Source of the DNA: an uncultured Rhodospirillales bacterium
GTDB lineage: Bacteria > Pseudomonadota > Alphaproteobacteria > CACIAM-22H2
Assembly: GCA_937926175.1 (NCBI GenBank)
Contig: CALANV010000044.1
Coordinates: 124,001 to 188,000 of the forward strand
Length of the DNA: 64,000 bases
Direction: 5' to 3'
Positions 16,118-24,690 of this stretch are shown here, in pieces; the stretch's first letter is position 1, and the number at the start of each line of letters is the position of its first letter. A program made the position numbers and the translations under genes. The notes under the pieces are model-generated. The model saw only the letters and a program-made list of their open reading frames with translations, was not told where the DNA came from and made no database searches.

Positions 16118-16134
16118 ACCGCACGTCAGCCCAG

Positions 16135-17997
16135 ATGGCGCGACAGAACGACGGCCCGATCGAGACGTTCCGGCAGGTCACAGGCGCGGCGATGCGGGCG
16201 ATCGCGCGTCGTCCCGACCTGACCGTCACTTTCGTGCCCGAGGGGGCAGGCCTGCGCGGCAACGAGGCGCGCCTGCCGATGCCCTCGCGCGATCTGCCGC
16301 AAGAGGAACTCGCCATCGTGCGCGGCGAGGCGGACGCGATCGCGCTGCGTCTTCGCCATCACAACAACGAGATCCATGCGCGACGCCAGCCCGCCGGCCC
16401 GATGTCGCGGGCGATCTTCAACGCCGTCGAGCAGGCGCGCTGCGAGGCGTTGGGCATAAGGCGCATGTCGGGCGTCGCCGCCAATCTGGATGCTGCGCTC
16501 GAGGAACGTTGCCGCACGCAGGGTTTCGCGCGAATCGTCGATCGTGAATCGGCGCCGCTGCCCGAGGTCATCTCGCTGCTCGCACGCGAGGCGCTCACCG
16601 GCTTGCCGCCGCCGCCGAGCGCGCGGCGGATGGTGGATCTCTGGCGTCCGTGGATCGAGGCGCGCGCCGGCAGCGACTTCGCGGCGCTCAGCCGCCTGAT
16701 CGAGGACCAAGAAGCGTTCGCCGGCGCCGTCCGGCGGCTGATCGAGGATCTCGATCTCGGCGAGGAGGAAACGGCGGCGAACGAGTCCGAGGAGGAGCAG
16801 GGGCAAAGCGATCAGAACCAGCAGGGCGCGGAAGCCGGCCAGCGTGGCGAAGGCATGGAGCAGAGCGCCGAGAGTGCGCTCATGGGCGAAACCCGCGAGA
16901 TGGCGGGCGAGGACGGCAGCGAGGGGGCGACCGAAGAGGCCGAGGGCGACGAGGCGGCCGGCATGGGCGAGGACGGTCCTGAGCAGCCCGGCCGCCGCTG
17001 GCGGCCGAGTCCGCAACTGGCGAACGCGCCGGAGGAGCCGACCTATCGCGCGTTCACGACGGAATTCGACGAGGTCGTCGAGGCGGAAGCCCTGTGCGAC
17101 CCGGACGAGCTCACGCGGCTGCGCCATCACCTCGACCAGCAGCTCGGGCATCTGCAGAACGTGATCGGGCGGCTTGCAAACCGACTGCAGCGGCGTCTGC
17201 TCGCGCGCCAGAACCGCGCGTGGGAGTTCGATCTCGAAGAGGGATTGCTGGACGCCGCGCGGCTTGCCCGCGTCGTCGTCAATCCGGTCTATCCGCTGTC
17301 GTACAAGCGCGAAAAGGACACGGATTTCCGCGATACCGTCGTCACGCTGCTGATCGACAATTCCGGCTCCATGCGGGGCCGTCCGATTACGGTCGCGGCG
17401 ATGAGCGCCGATATCCTGGCGCGTACGCTGGAGCGCTGCGGCGTCAAGGTCGAGATCCTCGGGTTCACGACGCGCGCCTGGAAGGGCGGCCAGAGCCGCG
17501 AGCGCTGGCTTGCCGCCGGCAAGCCGCCGGCGCCCGGCCGGCTCAACGATCTGCGCCACATCATCTACAAATCCGCGGACGCACCGTGGCGACGCGCGCG
17601 CAAGTCGCTGGGCCTCATGCTGCGTGAGGGGCTGCTCAAGGAGAACATCGACGGCGAGGCGTTGCTGTGGGCGCACAACCGGCTGCTTCAGCGGCCGGAA
17701 CAGCGGCGCATCCTGATGGTCATTTCCGACGGTGCTCCGGTCGACGATTCGACGCTCTCCGTCAATCCGGGCAACTATCTCGAGCAGCACCTTCGCGAGG
17801 TGATCGAGTACATCGAGACGCGTTCGCCCGTGGAGCTGCTTGCGATCGGCATCGGCCACGACGTCACGCGCTATTATCGTCGGGCGGTCACGATCGTCGA
17901 TGCCGAGCAGCTTGGCGGAACGATGATGGAAAAGCTTGCCGAACTGTTCGACGAGGAAGACCGGCGGCCGCGGCGCAGGCTGCGCCGCGCCGTCTGA
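16135..17997 (+). CDS. cobT: Aerobic cobaltochelatase subunit CobT
   Basis: The protein has 620 residues. The N-terminal region is helical. A strongly acidic, Glu/Gln-rich linker (about residues 206-285) follows. The C-terminal von Willebrand A domain carries the MIDAS motif DNSGSM near residue 408 and a later VISDGAPVDDSTLS. CobT forms the second ring of the CobST complex and docks it to CobN for cobalt insertion. It follows cobS closely in an obvious operon. The reading frame is intact and full length. Confidence 0.96.
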   Translation: MARQNDGPIETFRQVTGAAMRAIARRPDLTVTFVPEGAGLRGNEARLPMPSRDLPQEELAIVRGEADAIALRLRHHNNEIHARRQPAGPMSRAIFNAVEQARCEALGIRRMSGVAANLDAALEERCRTQGFARIVDRESAPLPEVISLLAREALTGLPPPPSARRMVDLWRPWIEARAGSDFAALSRLIEDQEAFAGAVRRLIEDLDLGEEETAANESEEEQGQSDQNQQGAEAGQRGEGMEQSAESALMGETREMAGEDGSEGATEEAEGDEAAGMGEDGPEQPGRRWRPSPQLANAPEEPTYRAFTTEFDEVVEAEALCDPDELTRLRHHLDQQLGHLQNVIGRLANRLQRRLLARQNRAWEFDLEEGLLDAARLARVVVNPVYPLSYKREKDTDFRDTVVTLLIDNSGSMRGRPITVAAMSADILARTLERCGVKVEILGFTTRAWKGGQSRERWLAAGKPPAPGRLNDLRHIIYKSADAPWRRARKSLGLMLREGLLKENIDGEALLWAHNRLLQRPEQRRILMVISDGAPVDDSTLSVNPGNYLEQHLREVIEYIETRSPVELLAIGIGHDVTRYYRRAVTIVDAEQLGGTMMEKLAELFDEEDRRPRRRLRRAV

Positions 17998-18241
17998 GCC
18001 GCGTCTTCGTGCGGTCGTGGCGCGATGCTACAAGGGCCGGATCGTTGGGGGCAATAATCCGGCTTTCCTGTTCCACTCTTTCTTTCTCCACTACTAATAT
18101 CAGTCGCCGTCCGTACGGCCGGCCGCGCCATGTTCCGACGGGGCGGTGCCCATCCGGTCGTGCGCGGACGGGAATGCAGGCCTTGGTGCAGGTGTAAATT
18201 ACGGGGCGCCCGCTCTCGGGACGTCGCCCACACGGAGGCTC

Positions 18242-19108
18242 ATGATGCACGATGATATTGCCAGTCTAACGCGCTACGGCACCCCGTTGACGCGGCGAGG
18301 TTTCGTCGTCACGTCTCTCGGCACCGGCTTTGCCCTGGCGGCCGGGCCGGTCTCGGCACAGGCGATCAAGACCGATACCGACAGCTTGACCGCCGGCGAG
18401 GTGCAGATCCCGGTCGCCGACGGGCAGATCCCGGCCTACCGCGCCAAGCCGGCCACCGGTAGCAATTTCCCGACGGTCCTCGTCGTCCAGGAGATCTTCG
18501 GGGTCCACGAACACATCAAGGATATCTGCCGCCGTTTCGCGAAGCTCGGATATCTCGCGGTGGCGCCGGAGCTCTACGCCCGCCAGGGCGACGTTTCCAA
18601 GATGACGGACATTCGGGAAATCCAGCAGACCGTCGTCGCGAAGGTGCCGGACCACCAGGTTATGTCCGACCTCGACGCGACGGCGCGCTGGGCGGCCGGC
18701 GACGGCGGCGACCGCAGCAAACTCGGGATCACCGGCTTCTGCTGGGGTGGGCGGATCGTCTGGCTCTACGCCGCACACAATCCCGATCTGAAAGCCGGCG
18801 TGGCGTGGTACGGCCGCCTCGTCGGCCAGAGCACCGAAATGACGCCCCGTCATCCGATCGACGTGGTCAATGAACTCAAGGCGCCCGTGCTCGGTCTCTA
18901 TGGCGGCGCCGATGCCGGCATTCCCAACGACACGGTAGAGCGCATGCAGGCTGCCCTCAAGGCCGCCAACAAGCCCAGCGAAATCGTGCTCTATCCGGAC
19001 GCACCGCACGCATTCCATGCCGACTATCGACCGAGCTACCGCGAGGGGCCAGCGAAGGATGGCTGGCAGCGGCTGTTGGCTTGGTTCCGTCACCATGGCG
19101 TAACCTGA
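18242..19108 (+). CDS. Dienelactone hydrolase family protein with twin-arginine signal
   Basis: The 288-residue protein begins with a signal that contains T-R-R-G-F and then a hydrophobic stretch ending A-Q-A, so export by the Tat system is likely. The body is a dienelactone hydrolase alpha/beta fold: VLVVQEIFGVHEHIKDICRRFAKLGYLAVAPELY, nucleophile Cys in GFCWGG, Asp in LYGGADAGIP and His in PHAFH form the catalytic triad. Family members hydrolyse lactones or esters. ATG 18242 (or the adjacent 18245) follows GGAGG. A strong terminator lies 23 bp downstream. The roughly 240-bp stretch before it (18000-18241) has no gene that I can support. Confidence 0.85.
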   Translation: MMHDDIASLTRYGTPLTRRGFVVTSLGTGFALAAGPVSAQAIKTDTDSLTAGEVQIPVADGQIPAYRAKPATGSNFPTVLVVQEIFGVHEHIKDICRRFAKLGYLAVAPELYARQGDVSKMTDIREIQQTVVAKVPDHQVMSDLDATARWAAGDGGDRSKLGITGFCWGGRIVWLYAAHNPDLKAGVAWYGRLVGQSTEMTPRHPIDVVNELKAPVLGLYGGADAGIPNDTVERMQAALKAANKPSEIVLYPDAPHAFHADYRPSYREGPAKDGWQRLLAWFRHHGVT

Positions 19109-19131
19109 GGCCGGAAAGTCCATTACAACCG

Positions 19132-19161
19132 GCGCGGGCCGATCCGGCCCGCGCTTTTTTT
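19132..19161 (+). terminator. Rho-independent terminator after the dienelactone hydrolase gene
   Basis: A perfect 10-bp stem (gcgcgggccg at 19132-19141 and cggcccgcgc at 19145-19154) with a 3-nt loop is followed by seven T residues (19155-19161). It ends transcription of the gene that stops at 19108 and sits just before the TTG start of the next gene. Confidence 0.95.
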
Positions 19162-19179
19162 CCGGGTCAGGACAGGTAC

Positions 19180-20184
19180 TTGATCATCTGGCCGTTTACC
19201 CGCTTCGTGGCCGTCCTGTTGCTGCTCGTCGCCTGTACGGCGCCGCCGGACGGGGTGGCCGAACCTGCGCCCGCGGAACCGCTTCACATCACCGCGCAGC
19301 CGGTGATGCTGAACGTTCATGATGCCGGTCAAAATCGGGTCGGACGCCTGATCTACCGCGGCGGCATCAGCCTGACGTCCGGCGACGGACGGTTCGGCGG
19401 CTGGTCGGATATCACCATCACGCCGGATGGTGCGCGGCTCGTCGCGATCTCCGACCGCGGCTTCTGGTTCGATGCCGAGATGGTCTACGACGAGGCAGGG
19501 CGGCTTACGCATCTCGATCGTGGACGTATCGGGCCGCTGGTCAATCTCGGCGGGTGGCCGATGCGTCTGTTGACCGGGGATGCCGAAGGTCTGGCGGCCG
19601 CACCGGACGGATCCTTCTTCATTTCGTTCGAACGACGTCATCGCGTGTGGCGCTATCCACCCGCCGAACCGCCGTTTTCGGTGCTGCCGGGCGTCGTGCC
19701 GGTGCCGCCGGGGACCGAGGACATGCCAGACAATGGCGGGATCGAGGCGATGGTCTGGCTGCCGGGCGGCCGGCTTCTCGCATTGGCCGAGGCGTTCTAT
19801 GACGGCAGCGACAATGTCGGCTGGATCGGCGACGGCCGGCAGTGGCAGCGGTTGACCTATGTCGCCGGTCCCGATTTCAAGCCGACCGGCGCGACGCTGC
19901 TTCCCGACGGCGACATCCTCGTGCTCGAACGGCGCTTCACGCGCCTCGGTGTGCCGGGTGCCCGGCTGGTGAAGGTCGCGGTTCAGGACGTGCGGCCCGG
20001 AGCGCGCCTCGTCGGCGCCGAGCTGGCACGGATAGAACCGCCACTGTCCCTCGACAATTTCGAAGGCGTCGCCGCACGCCGCGGCCCGGGCGGCGAGACA
20101 TTCATCTACCTGATGTCGGACGACAACTATTTCTTCTTGCAGCGCACATTGCTGCTGATGTTCGAACTCGCCCCGACCCGATAG
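19180..20184 (+). CDS. Esterase-like activity of phytase family lipoprotein
   Basis: The protein has 334 residues from TTG 19180, which lies just after the terminator and behind an AGGACAGG sequence. Frames extending upstream would run through the terminator. A signal sequence with the lipobox L-V-A-C predicts a lipoprotein. The body is the phytase-like esterase domain: GGWSDITITPDGARLVAISDRGFWFDA, DAEGLAAAPDGSFFISFERRHRVWRY, and LDNFEGVAARRGPGGETFIYLMSDDN near the end, a beta-propeller pattern. The substrate is unknown. The 240 bp after it (20185-20424) hold no gene I can support. Confidence 0.8.
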   Translation: MIIWPFTRFVAVLLLLVACTAPPDGVAEPAPAEPLHITAQPVMLNVHDAGQNRVGRLIYRGGISLTSGDGRFGGWSDITITPDGARLVAISDRGFWFDAEMVYDEAGRLTHLDRGRIGPLVNLGGWPMRLLTGDAEGLAAAPDGSFFISFERRHRVWRYPPAEPPFSVLPGVVPVPPGTEDMPDNGGIEAMVWLPGGRLLALAEAFYDGSDNVGWIGDGRQWQRLTYVAGPDFKPTGATLLPDGDILVLERRFTRLGVPGARLVKVAVQDVRPGARLVGAELARIEPPLSLDNFEGVAARRGPGGETFIYLMSDDNYFFLQRTLLLMFELAPTR

Positions 20185-20424
20185 GACGGGCAGCCCGGAT
20201 TGGGACACGACCTCGTGCGCTGGTTGCGCGCCGAACATCCGAAAGAAAGAAGCGTCGCCGTAAGGGGCATCGCACGATCCGAAAGGATGGGGCGATCAGC
20301 ATCGTCAGGTTGCAACTCCTGTCGCCTGGATCTGCCGCACGGAACGCCGCGGTTGTCCGCCCGTTTGTGACGGCAGCCGATATGAACGGCGTTCATCCGC
20401 CGGAATCCATACGGAGGTACGGTC

Positions 20425-21108
20425 ATGGCGCACGCCCGAACGGTCATCTTCTTGCTCGTCGCCGGCATCGCCACCACCGGTACCAGCGTATTCGCGTCGG
20501 ACTGTGCGACCGGGCAGACGACTGCAACGCCGCGCCCCATTGCTGCGTACGAATTCGGCTGGTCGCGCTTCAAGCTGGCCGACGCCGCGCAGCTCGACAT
20601 CGCCACGGCACATTCGGCTGGCAATGGGGAGTCTGAGGAGAGCCGGTTCGAACAGTTCGGCACCGCATCGTGGTACGGCAACTGGCATCATGGGCGGCCG
20701 ACGGCGAGTGGTGCTCCCTTCGACATGTACGAATTGACCGCCGCGCACCGCACGCTGCCGCTCGGCACCGTCGTGCGCGTCACGAATCTCGACAATGGCC
20801 GATCGGTCGATGTGACGATCAACGACCGCGGTCCCTATGTCGACGGCCGTATCATAGACCTGTCGAAATGCGCTGCGCGCGCGATCGACATGGTCGGGGC
20901 GGGGTTGGCGCCGGTGAAGGTCGAGGAACTTCCGTCCGACGTGCAGACGGCCGGTGCACGTCACAACCTCCGAATCGCCCGAATAAACGGGATGAGCGTC
21001 AGCTCTGCGTCGGGGCCGCCGGTGGTTGCGGTGGGCGCGCGGCATGGCGGACCGTCTCGCGGTAAAGGATATAGAGGCCGCTCGCGATCACGATCAGGGC
21101 GCCGGTGA
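20425..21108 (+). CDS. rlpA: RlpA-like septal ring lytic transglycosylase / DPBB protein
   Basis: This 227-residue secreted protein has an N-terminal signal peptide (cleavage after VFA-SD). Its double-psi beta-barrel domain (about residues 75-170) has GTASWYG, TASGAPFDMYELTAAHRTLPLG, VTNLDNGRSVDVTINDRGPY and IDLSKCAARAIDM. These are the RlpA signatures, including the catalytic Asp in NDRGPY. RlpA cleaves denuded glycan strands at the septum. There is no SPOR domain. The C-terminus is instead a basic Arg/Ser/Gly tail. The last 110 bases overlap, on the opposite strand, the 3' end of the EamA gene. Confidence 0.88.
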   Translation: MAHARTVIFLLVAGIATTGTSVFASDCATGQTTATPRPIAAYEFGWSRFKLADAAQLDIATAHSAGNGESEESRFEQFGTASWYGNWHHGRPTASGAPFDMYELTAAHRTLPLGTVVRVTNLDNGRSVDVTINDRGPYVDGRIIDLSKCAARAIDMVGAGLAPVKVEELPSDVQTAGARHNLRIARINGMSVSSASGPPVVAVGARHGGPSRGKGYRGRSRSRSGRR

Positions 21109-21925
21109 ACAGGGGCAGCGTCGGGACGTCGCCCCAGATGAGATAACCGAACGCCACCGCCCAGATCATCGACGTGTAGCTGAAGGGTGCCGCGACCGAG
21201 GCCGGGGCGAAACGGAACGCCTGGGGCCACCAGTACTGCCCCACCCCCGCCAGGGTGCCGCTCAGCGCCATCACGCCGGCATCCGTCCATGTCGGCGTCA
21301 CCCACCCGAACGGCAGCAGCAGCGTGCTGAGGCCGGCGGGAATGACGATCTGATAGAACACGAGCGTCGTGCTCGACTCCGTGACGCTCAAGCGCCTCAG
21401 CGCGATCGTCACCGATGCGCTGAGAAACGCGTTCATCAGCGCGAAGACGGCGCCGCTCTCGAGCACGCCGGGGCCGGGCCGCACCATGAGGAGAACCCCG
21501 GCGAACCCGACCACGACCGCGCCCCAGCGGTGAATGCCGACGCGTTCGCCCAGCAGCGGGATCGACAGAACCGTCATGAACAGCGGGGCCGCGAACGTGA
21601 TGGCGATCGCGTCAGCCAGCGGCATCATGGAGAACGCGGTGAAAATGCTCGTCATCGACAGGAACTGGATGAAGGCGCGTGCCAGATGCTCGCCGAAACG
21701 CCGGGTGCGCAGCTGGCTGATCCCGCCGTGGGTGGCGACCAGTGCGAAGGTCGGCGCGAGCGCAAACACGGAACGGAAGAAGACGAGCTCGGTGACCGGG
21801 TAGACGGCGCTCAACCACTTGATCAGCGCATTTACCGCCGAAAACGTGAACACCGCCAGCAGCACGTAGACGATGCCGCGCTGGATGTCCTCCCGCGACG
21901 ACGCGGGCATGACGAACCTGCTCAT
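20999..21925 (-). CDS. EamA/DMT-family transporter
   Basis: The protein (308 residues) contains ten predicted membrane helices in two EamA repeats (for example VYVLLAVFTFSAVNALIKWL and PLADAIAITFAAPLFMTVLSIPLLGE in the first). Family members export small metabolites such as amino acids or SAM. The motif FFRSVFALAP is typical of drug/metabolite exporters. Substrate cannot be told. ATG at 21925. The 3' end overlaps rlpA convergently. The region upstream on this strand (21926-22263) is non-coding and contains two strong hairpins. Confidence 0.88.
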   Translation of the reverse strand: MSRFVMPASSREDIQRGIVYVLLAVFTFSAVNALIKWLSAVYPVTELVFFRSVFALAPTFALVATHGGISQLRTRRFGEHLARAFIQFLSMTSIFTAFSMMPLADAIAITFAAPLFMTVLSIPLLGERVGIHRWGAVVVGFAGVLLMVRPGPGVLESGAVFALMNAFLSASVTIALRRLSVTESSTTLVFYQIVIPAGLSTLLLPFGWVTPTWTDAGVMALSGTLAGVGQYWWPQAFRFAPASVAAPFSYTSMIWAVAFGYLIWGDVPTLPLFTGALIVIASGLYILYRETVRHAARPPQPPAAPTQS

Positions 21926-22020
21926 GTGGCGCCGAAGCCCGGCATGGCGGCGCCGATCGTGGCGACGGCCGGAATGCTCCGGTCGGTGGCGGGGCTATCG
22001 GGATAGCGCATAATCAGGTG

Positions 22021-22107
22021 CGCCGCCCTCAGGCGGCGTGGGCGGAGAAGCATGGAGGAAACGCGTGGCCGGGCCGAGGTCTCCGTCCGAAAGACGGAGA
22101 CCTCGGC
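22021..22107. repeat. Two adjacent perfect hairpins in the EamA–DUF3775 intergenic region
   Basis: The first hairpin is CGCCGCC-CTCA-GGCGGCG at 22021-22038. The second has a perfect 15-bp stem (22073-22087 with 22093-22107) and a CGAAA loop. Neither is followed by a T-run on either strand, so they are not standard terminators. They lie between two divergent genes and could be part of a small RNA, an mRNA leader or a protein-binding palindrome. Confidence 0.8.
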
Positions 22108-22263
22108 ATAGTGGCTCGACCTGGACGTCCGCAGCAAGTATTTCCAATAGTATGCCCGGGCCCCGATGTCCGGCGGCCAGGCGGGAACGTTCCCTGAGGA
22201 CGACCGTTGGCACGCCGAGGAGGCCCCAAGCGAGACCGCGGAGATGCGGTGGAGGGAGCAGCG

Positions 22264-22671
22264 ATGCCAACTCTAGGAATCGACCCCGACAAGGTATGCC
22301 ATCTGATCGTTCGTGCCCGTCAGTTCCATGCCAAGGTCGAGGCGATAGAACCGGACCCGGGCTCGAACATGAGTGACGACGGCTTCCGCGAGATTCTTGA
22401 AGATTATGACGACGATCCCGTCGTGACCGAAATCCGCCAGTTCATCGAATCGCTCGATGAGGAGGAATACGCCAACCTCCTGGCGCTGATGCTGATCGGG
22501 CGCGGTGACTATTCGGTCGACGAATGGGACGACGTCCTCGCCGAGGCACGCGCCCTGGCAGACGAACGCGGCGACTACCTGATCGGAACGCCGCTTGTGG
22601 CCGATTATCTCGAGGAGGGGCTCTCGCAGTTGGGATACAGCTGCGAGGATTTCGAGGAAGGGCGTTTCTAG
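22264..22671 (+). CDS. DUF3775 domain-containing protein
   Basis: This acidic 135-residue protein (MPTLGIDPDKVCHLIVRARQFHAK at the start) matches the DUF3775 family of alphaproteobacteria. It shows EEYANLLALMLIGRGDYSVDEWDDVLAEA and a C-terminal LIGTPLVADYLEEGLSQLGYS. It has no signal or membrane segment, so it is probably cytosolic. Function is unknown. ATG 22264 is preferred over the in-frame upstream start at 22207 because family members begin near here. The VOC gene on the other strand ends 8 bp downstream. Confidence 0.85.
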   Translation: MPTLGIDPDKVCHLIVRARQFHAKVEAIEPDPGSNMSDDGFREILEDYDDDPVVTEIRQFIESLDEEEYANLLALMLIGRGDYSVDEWDDVLAEARALADERGDYLIGTPLVADYLEEGLSQLGYSCEDFEEGRF

Positions 22672-22678
22672 GCCGGGT

Positions 22679-23623
22679 TCACGTCCAGCGCAGCGGCGGC
22701 GCACCGGGTACTTGGAAGACGAACAGCCCGCCGACAGCCGGCGAGGGCGCGACGGCAACCCGCCACCGATCGATGGCAATCGGCGACAGCCCGGCCGATG
22801 CGAAGCGGTCGCGCGCCACGCCGGCATCGACACAGTCGATGATCGTAGCGGCAATCGACGGCGGGGCGGGGGGAGCGGTGCCGAAGCGGCGTTCGAACGT
22901 TGCGGGATCGACGATCACGATGCTGCCGCGTGCCGTATCCAGCCGTTGCGTTGCGCCATCGCGCACAGCCGTCAGGCCGGTGAAGCGTTCGTATCGTAGG
23001 GCGGCCTCGTCCGGTTGGTCGGCGCAGATGACGGCTGCGGCCAGACCGAGGGCGCCGTTCGAATGATCGACCCAGCGCGCCTGCCACAGGAGTTCGGGGG
23101 TGTGATGCTCCACGAACTGGATTCGGCCCTCCGGCATCGTCTCGGCCGGAACGCGGATGACCGTGAATCGGGCAAGACCATCGCCGTCGGGCGTACCGAT
23201 GGACCGCTCGAGCGCGACGGGCGGTTGCGGCGCGAAGGCGGCCGCACCGAGCCGGTCATGCACGGCCGCGGCATCGTCCGTCCCGAAGCAGACGAGATGC
23301 AGGCCGACATGGCGCGCGATCGCCGCGCGCATCCGCGCGGCGATCAGCGTGTCGGCGATCGGCGTGAGAAACTCGAGATAGCCCGAACGCAGCATGACGC
23401 ACCGGTTGGCGGTGCCGGCGGGAACGAGCGGCGCGCCGGGTTCGATCCGGTGCTGCTGGATCGAAAGCGGCGTGAGCGTGAAGCCGAGGGCGGTCAGCGC
23501 CGTCGCCGCCGCGTCCATGTCGGGCACGAAATGGGCGACGTGGTCGACGACGATCTCGCCCTTGCCCGGCCGTTGATGGCGCCAGGCCGCGTCGGCGGGA
23601 GGCAGTCCGTGGACGTTGATCAT
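22679..23623 (-). CDS. VOC (glyoxalase-like) family protein
   Basis: The 314-residue protein begins MINVHGLPPADAAW and has a VOC-type first domain: VDHVAHFVPDMDAAATALTALGFTLTPLS, SGYLEFLTP and LHLVCFGTDDAAAVHDRLG. RIQFVEHHTPELLWQARWVDHSNGA follows. This resembles the glyoxalase-3-like family, whose members are mostly uncharacterised. Metal ligands would be the early His and the mid-protein Glu/His residues. ATG 23623 is chosen over a farther upstream frame extension. It is convergent with the DUF3775 gene and divergent from the LysR gene. Confidence 0.8.
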   Translation of the reverse strand: MINVHGLPPADAAWRHQRPGKGEIVVDHVAHFVPDMDAAATALTALGFTLTPLSIQQHRIEPGAPLVPAGTANRCVMLRSGYLEFLTPIADTLIAARMRAAIARHVGLHLVCFGTDDAAAVHDRLGAAAFAPQPPVALERSIGTPDGDGLARFTVIRVPAETMPEGRIQFVEHHTPELLWQARWVDHSNGALGLAAAVICADQPDEAALRYERFTGLTAVRDGATQRLDTARGSIVIVDPATFERRFGTAPPAPPSIAATIIDCVDAGVARDRFASAGLSPIAIDRWRVAVAPSPAVGGLFVFQVPGAPPLRWT

Positions 23624-23762
23624 GGCCGACAAGATTGACCCTTCACGTGCCGTCACGCAATCGCCGCCGCACGGGGCCGCGCCAATGGCCGTGGGACGAC
23701 AGGCGGCGCGTTTTCTCCCGGACCGGTCCTTGTTAAGGTCCCGGCCATGAGACAACACGCGA

Positions 23763-23774
23763 ATCGTTAACGAT
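23763..23774. promoter_or_regulatory. 12-bp palindrome just upstream of the LysR gene
   Basis: The sequence atcgttaacgat is a perfect palindrome ending 4 bp before the ATG of the LysR regulator at 23779. It could be an autoregulatory site, but it does not match the ATAAC-N5-GTTAT boxes near 26.85 kb. Confidence in function is low. Confidence 0.35.
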
Positions 23775-23778
23775 CCCG

Positions 23779-24690
23779 ATGCGGCTGCGGCATATCGAAG
23801 TGTTCCATGCCGTGAAGCGGACCGGCTCGATCAGCGGCGCGGCGCAGCTCCTCGGCGTTTCGCAACCGGCGGCCAGCAAGGTGTTGCGCCATGCCGAGGA
23901 TCAGCTCGGCTTCAAACTGTTCAGGCGGATCAAGGGCCGGCTCTACCCGACGCACGAGGCGGAGATCCTCTTTGCCGAGGTCGAAAAGGTCTATCGCGAC
24001 CTCGAGATGGTCCGCTCCGTGGCCCGCAATTTGCGCCTCGGCACCACCGGACATCTTCGCGTCGGCGGGCTACCCGGGCTCGGTCTCGGACTGCTGCCGC
24101 ACGCGATAAGCCGCCTGCGCGCGGCTTCGCCCAATGTCACCTGCGAGGTGGCAACGCACCATACCGATGCCCTCGTGCGAAGTCTTCTCGCCCACGAGCT
24201 CGACATCGCGATCGCGATCGACCCGCCGCCCATGCCGGGCATCCTCCGGACCGAAATCGGCGGCGGCCAGCTCGTTTATGCCTGGAACGTCGGAATGGGC
24301 ATGCCGGCGGATGGACCGATCGCGTTGCGCGACGTCGACGAATCCTCGTTGATCAGCCTGAAGGAAGATGATCCGGCCGGCATTCTGCTGCGCCAGGCGC
24401 TGGAGCAGGCCGGCGTCGAACGCGTGCCGGCGATTCGCGTCCAGACCTATTACGTGGCGATGGCGCTGGTCGAACGCGGCGTCGGCTGCGCCATCGTCGA
24501 CGAGTTCACCGCCAAGGCATCGGCTGCCATCAATGTCCGTTACCGGCCGCTGGATCCGCCCGTGCGCTTCACGGTCACGGCGTTGCATCCGGAGGCGCGT
24601 CCCTTGCCGGCCGTGGCCGTCGAGTTTCTGAGCCACCTCAAGGCGGCCCACCGCGACATCGTCGGTCCGTCAGTCGCTCCATCCCCATAA
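23779..24690 (+). CDS. LysR-family regulator linked to dgcA/dgcN (DgcR-like)
   Basis: The 303-residue protein has an N-terminal winged helix-turn-helix (about residues 1-60, GSISGAAQLLGVSQPAASKVLRHAE) and a LysR effector-binding domain with GHLRVGGLPGLGLGLLPHAI. LysR proteins usually activate a divergent or nearby operon when they bind their ligand. Its 3' end overlaps dgcA convergently by 21 bp. Two T-N11-A boxes occur between dgcN and the transporter genes at 26.83-26.88 kb. A LysR regulator called DgcR is known to control the DgcN-DgcA D-glutamate pathway, and this gene's position fits, but I cannot verify orthology. Confidence 0.85.
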   Translation: MRLRHIEVFHAVKRTGSISGAAQLLGVSQPAASKVLRHAEDQLGFKLFRRIKGRLYPTHEAEILFAEVEKVYRDLEMVRSVARNLRLGTTGHLRVGGLPGLGLGLLPHAISRLRAASPNVTCEVATHHTDALVRSLLAHELDIAIAIDPPPMPGILRTEIGGGQLVYAWNVGMGMPADGPIALRDVDESSLISLKEDDPAGILLRQALEQAGVERVPAIRVQTYYVAMALVERGVGCAIVDEFTAKASAAINVRYRPLDPPVRFTVTALHPEARPLPAVAVEFLSHLKAAHRDIVGPSVAPSP

